Positions 63,652-64,000 of a stretch of DNA of 64,000 nt are shown here, piece after piece (the stretch's first letter is position 1; every line of letters starts with the position of its first letter). The notes under the pieces are model-generated. The model ran no database searches. It was not told the origin of the DNA and saw only the letters and a list, made by a program, of their open reading frames with translations. The stretch covers positions 86,539,501 through 86,603,500 of the forward strand of contig JAUMIR010000001.1 of the NCBI GenBank assembly GCA_030847615.1, read 5' to 3'. Source of the DNA: Gambelia wislizenii (lineage: Eukaryota > Chordata > Lepidosauria > Squamata > Crotaphytidae). The translations under genes and the position numbers were made by a program.

Positions 63652-64000
63652 TACTGAAATTTTGGGTGCTGTTCATTGCTGTAGTGCTGCGGTCTTAACT
63701 AAGTGCATGAATGTGCAATGCATGTACTGTATTTGTATAATATATGCAACTAGCACAGTGCAACTTTTGCATGGTGGACGAATGTGTGACTCCAACCTAA
63801 CATTTGTAAGACATTGTACTTTAAATGTGCACTCATTGTGGCTTGGCTATTCGCTGACCCAAGGTCACCCTAATTAATCTATATTTATTCATTAATTTAT
63901 TATAAACCTCCCATTTCATATAGACCTATATTTCATATAGACTAGTATTTAGGGTACTGTTGTGTGCCAATTAAAACAAGTTATTGAGGAGAAATTTCAT
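63652..64000. other. No recognised feature
   Basis: AT-rich DNA to the window edge; the frame at 63620-63877 begins inside the MITE and has no similarity. Confidence 0.4.

Noticed and set aside
1..64000. Endogenous retrovirus or LTR element
   Set aside because: I saw no gag, protease or integrase-like frame, no primer-binding site and no paired long terminal repeats; all reverse transcriptase frames are LINE-type.

Overview
The window looks like gene-free (intergenic or deep intronic) nuclear DNA from a squamate reptile, most likely a lizard. The lineage call rests on the repeats. It has 5S-rRNA-headed and tRNA-headed SINEs that share one 3' tail (the Sauria SINE type), a Bov-B/RTE LINE carrying that same tail, CR1 LINEs ending in ATTCTATG repeats, Penelope-like elements, and many short palindromic DNA transposons. 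I found no exon of a host protein gene, no intact tRNA or rRNA gene, and no LTR retrovirus. Every reading frame that resembles a known protein belongs to a retroelement.

Layout. 0-8 kb: a 16-bp tandem repeat, a LINE tail, a Penelope-like element with a GIY-YIG endonuclease remnant (2.46-3.61 kb), Bov-B pieces on both strands, and a DNA transposon split by a second Penelope-type insert (5.73-6.24 kb). 8-16 kb: 5S-Sauria SINEs on both strands, a MIR-like SINE, an old CR1, and a Harbinger-like MITE nested in another transposon (13.05-14.13 kb). 16-26 kb: the best-preserved element, a 5'-truncated CR1 with an open 460-codon reverse transcriptase frame (16.87-18.38 kb), a close antisense relative (20.58-22.11 kb), four Harbinger-like MITEs, and a piece of a second LINE here called LINE-X. 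26-34 kb: LINE tails, an L3-like CR1, Sauria SINEs, and a CR1 whose 3' end is interrupted by a 330-bp palindrome. 34-42 kb: four more Harbinger-like MITEs separated by unique DNA, including the strongest non-repeat candidate for a regulatory element (36.05-36.27 kb). 42-49 kb: CR1 and Sauria SINE copies, one SINE split by a CR1. 49-56 kb: mostly unique DNA plus a head-to-head LINE-X pair (51.88-53.82 kb). 56-64 kb: a full-length Sauria SINE, three related palindromic MITEs, a Harbinger-like MITE, a 5'-inverted LINE-X and a mariner-type MITE.

How the parts relate. Bov-B and the Sauria SINEs share a 3' end, as expected if the LINE machinery mobilises the SINE. The Harbinger-like group (about 14 full or partial members) shares TIRs near GGAGATTATCAGATG and 3-bp target duplications. 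It comes as long (about 550-640 bp) and short palindromic (about 300 bp) forms. Several long copies keep two perfect splice-donor-like motifs. Hammerhead-ribozyme-like motifs recur in the Penelope-type pieces. The nestings (CR1 into SINE, MITE into CR1, MITE into MITE, Bov-B into MITE and into CR1) give a relative insertion order. All family names come from remembered consensus features, not from a database search.
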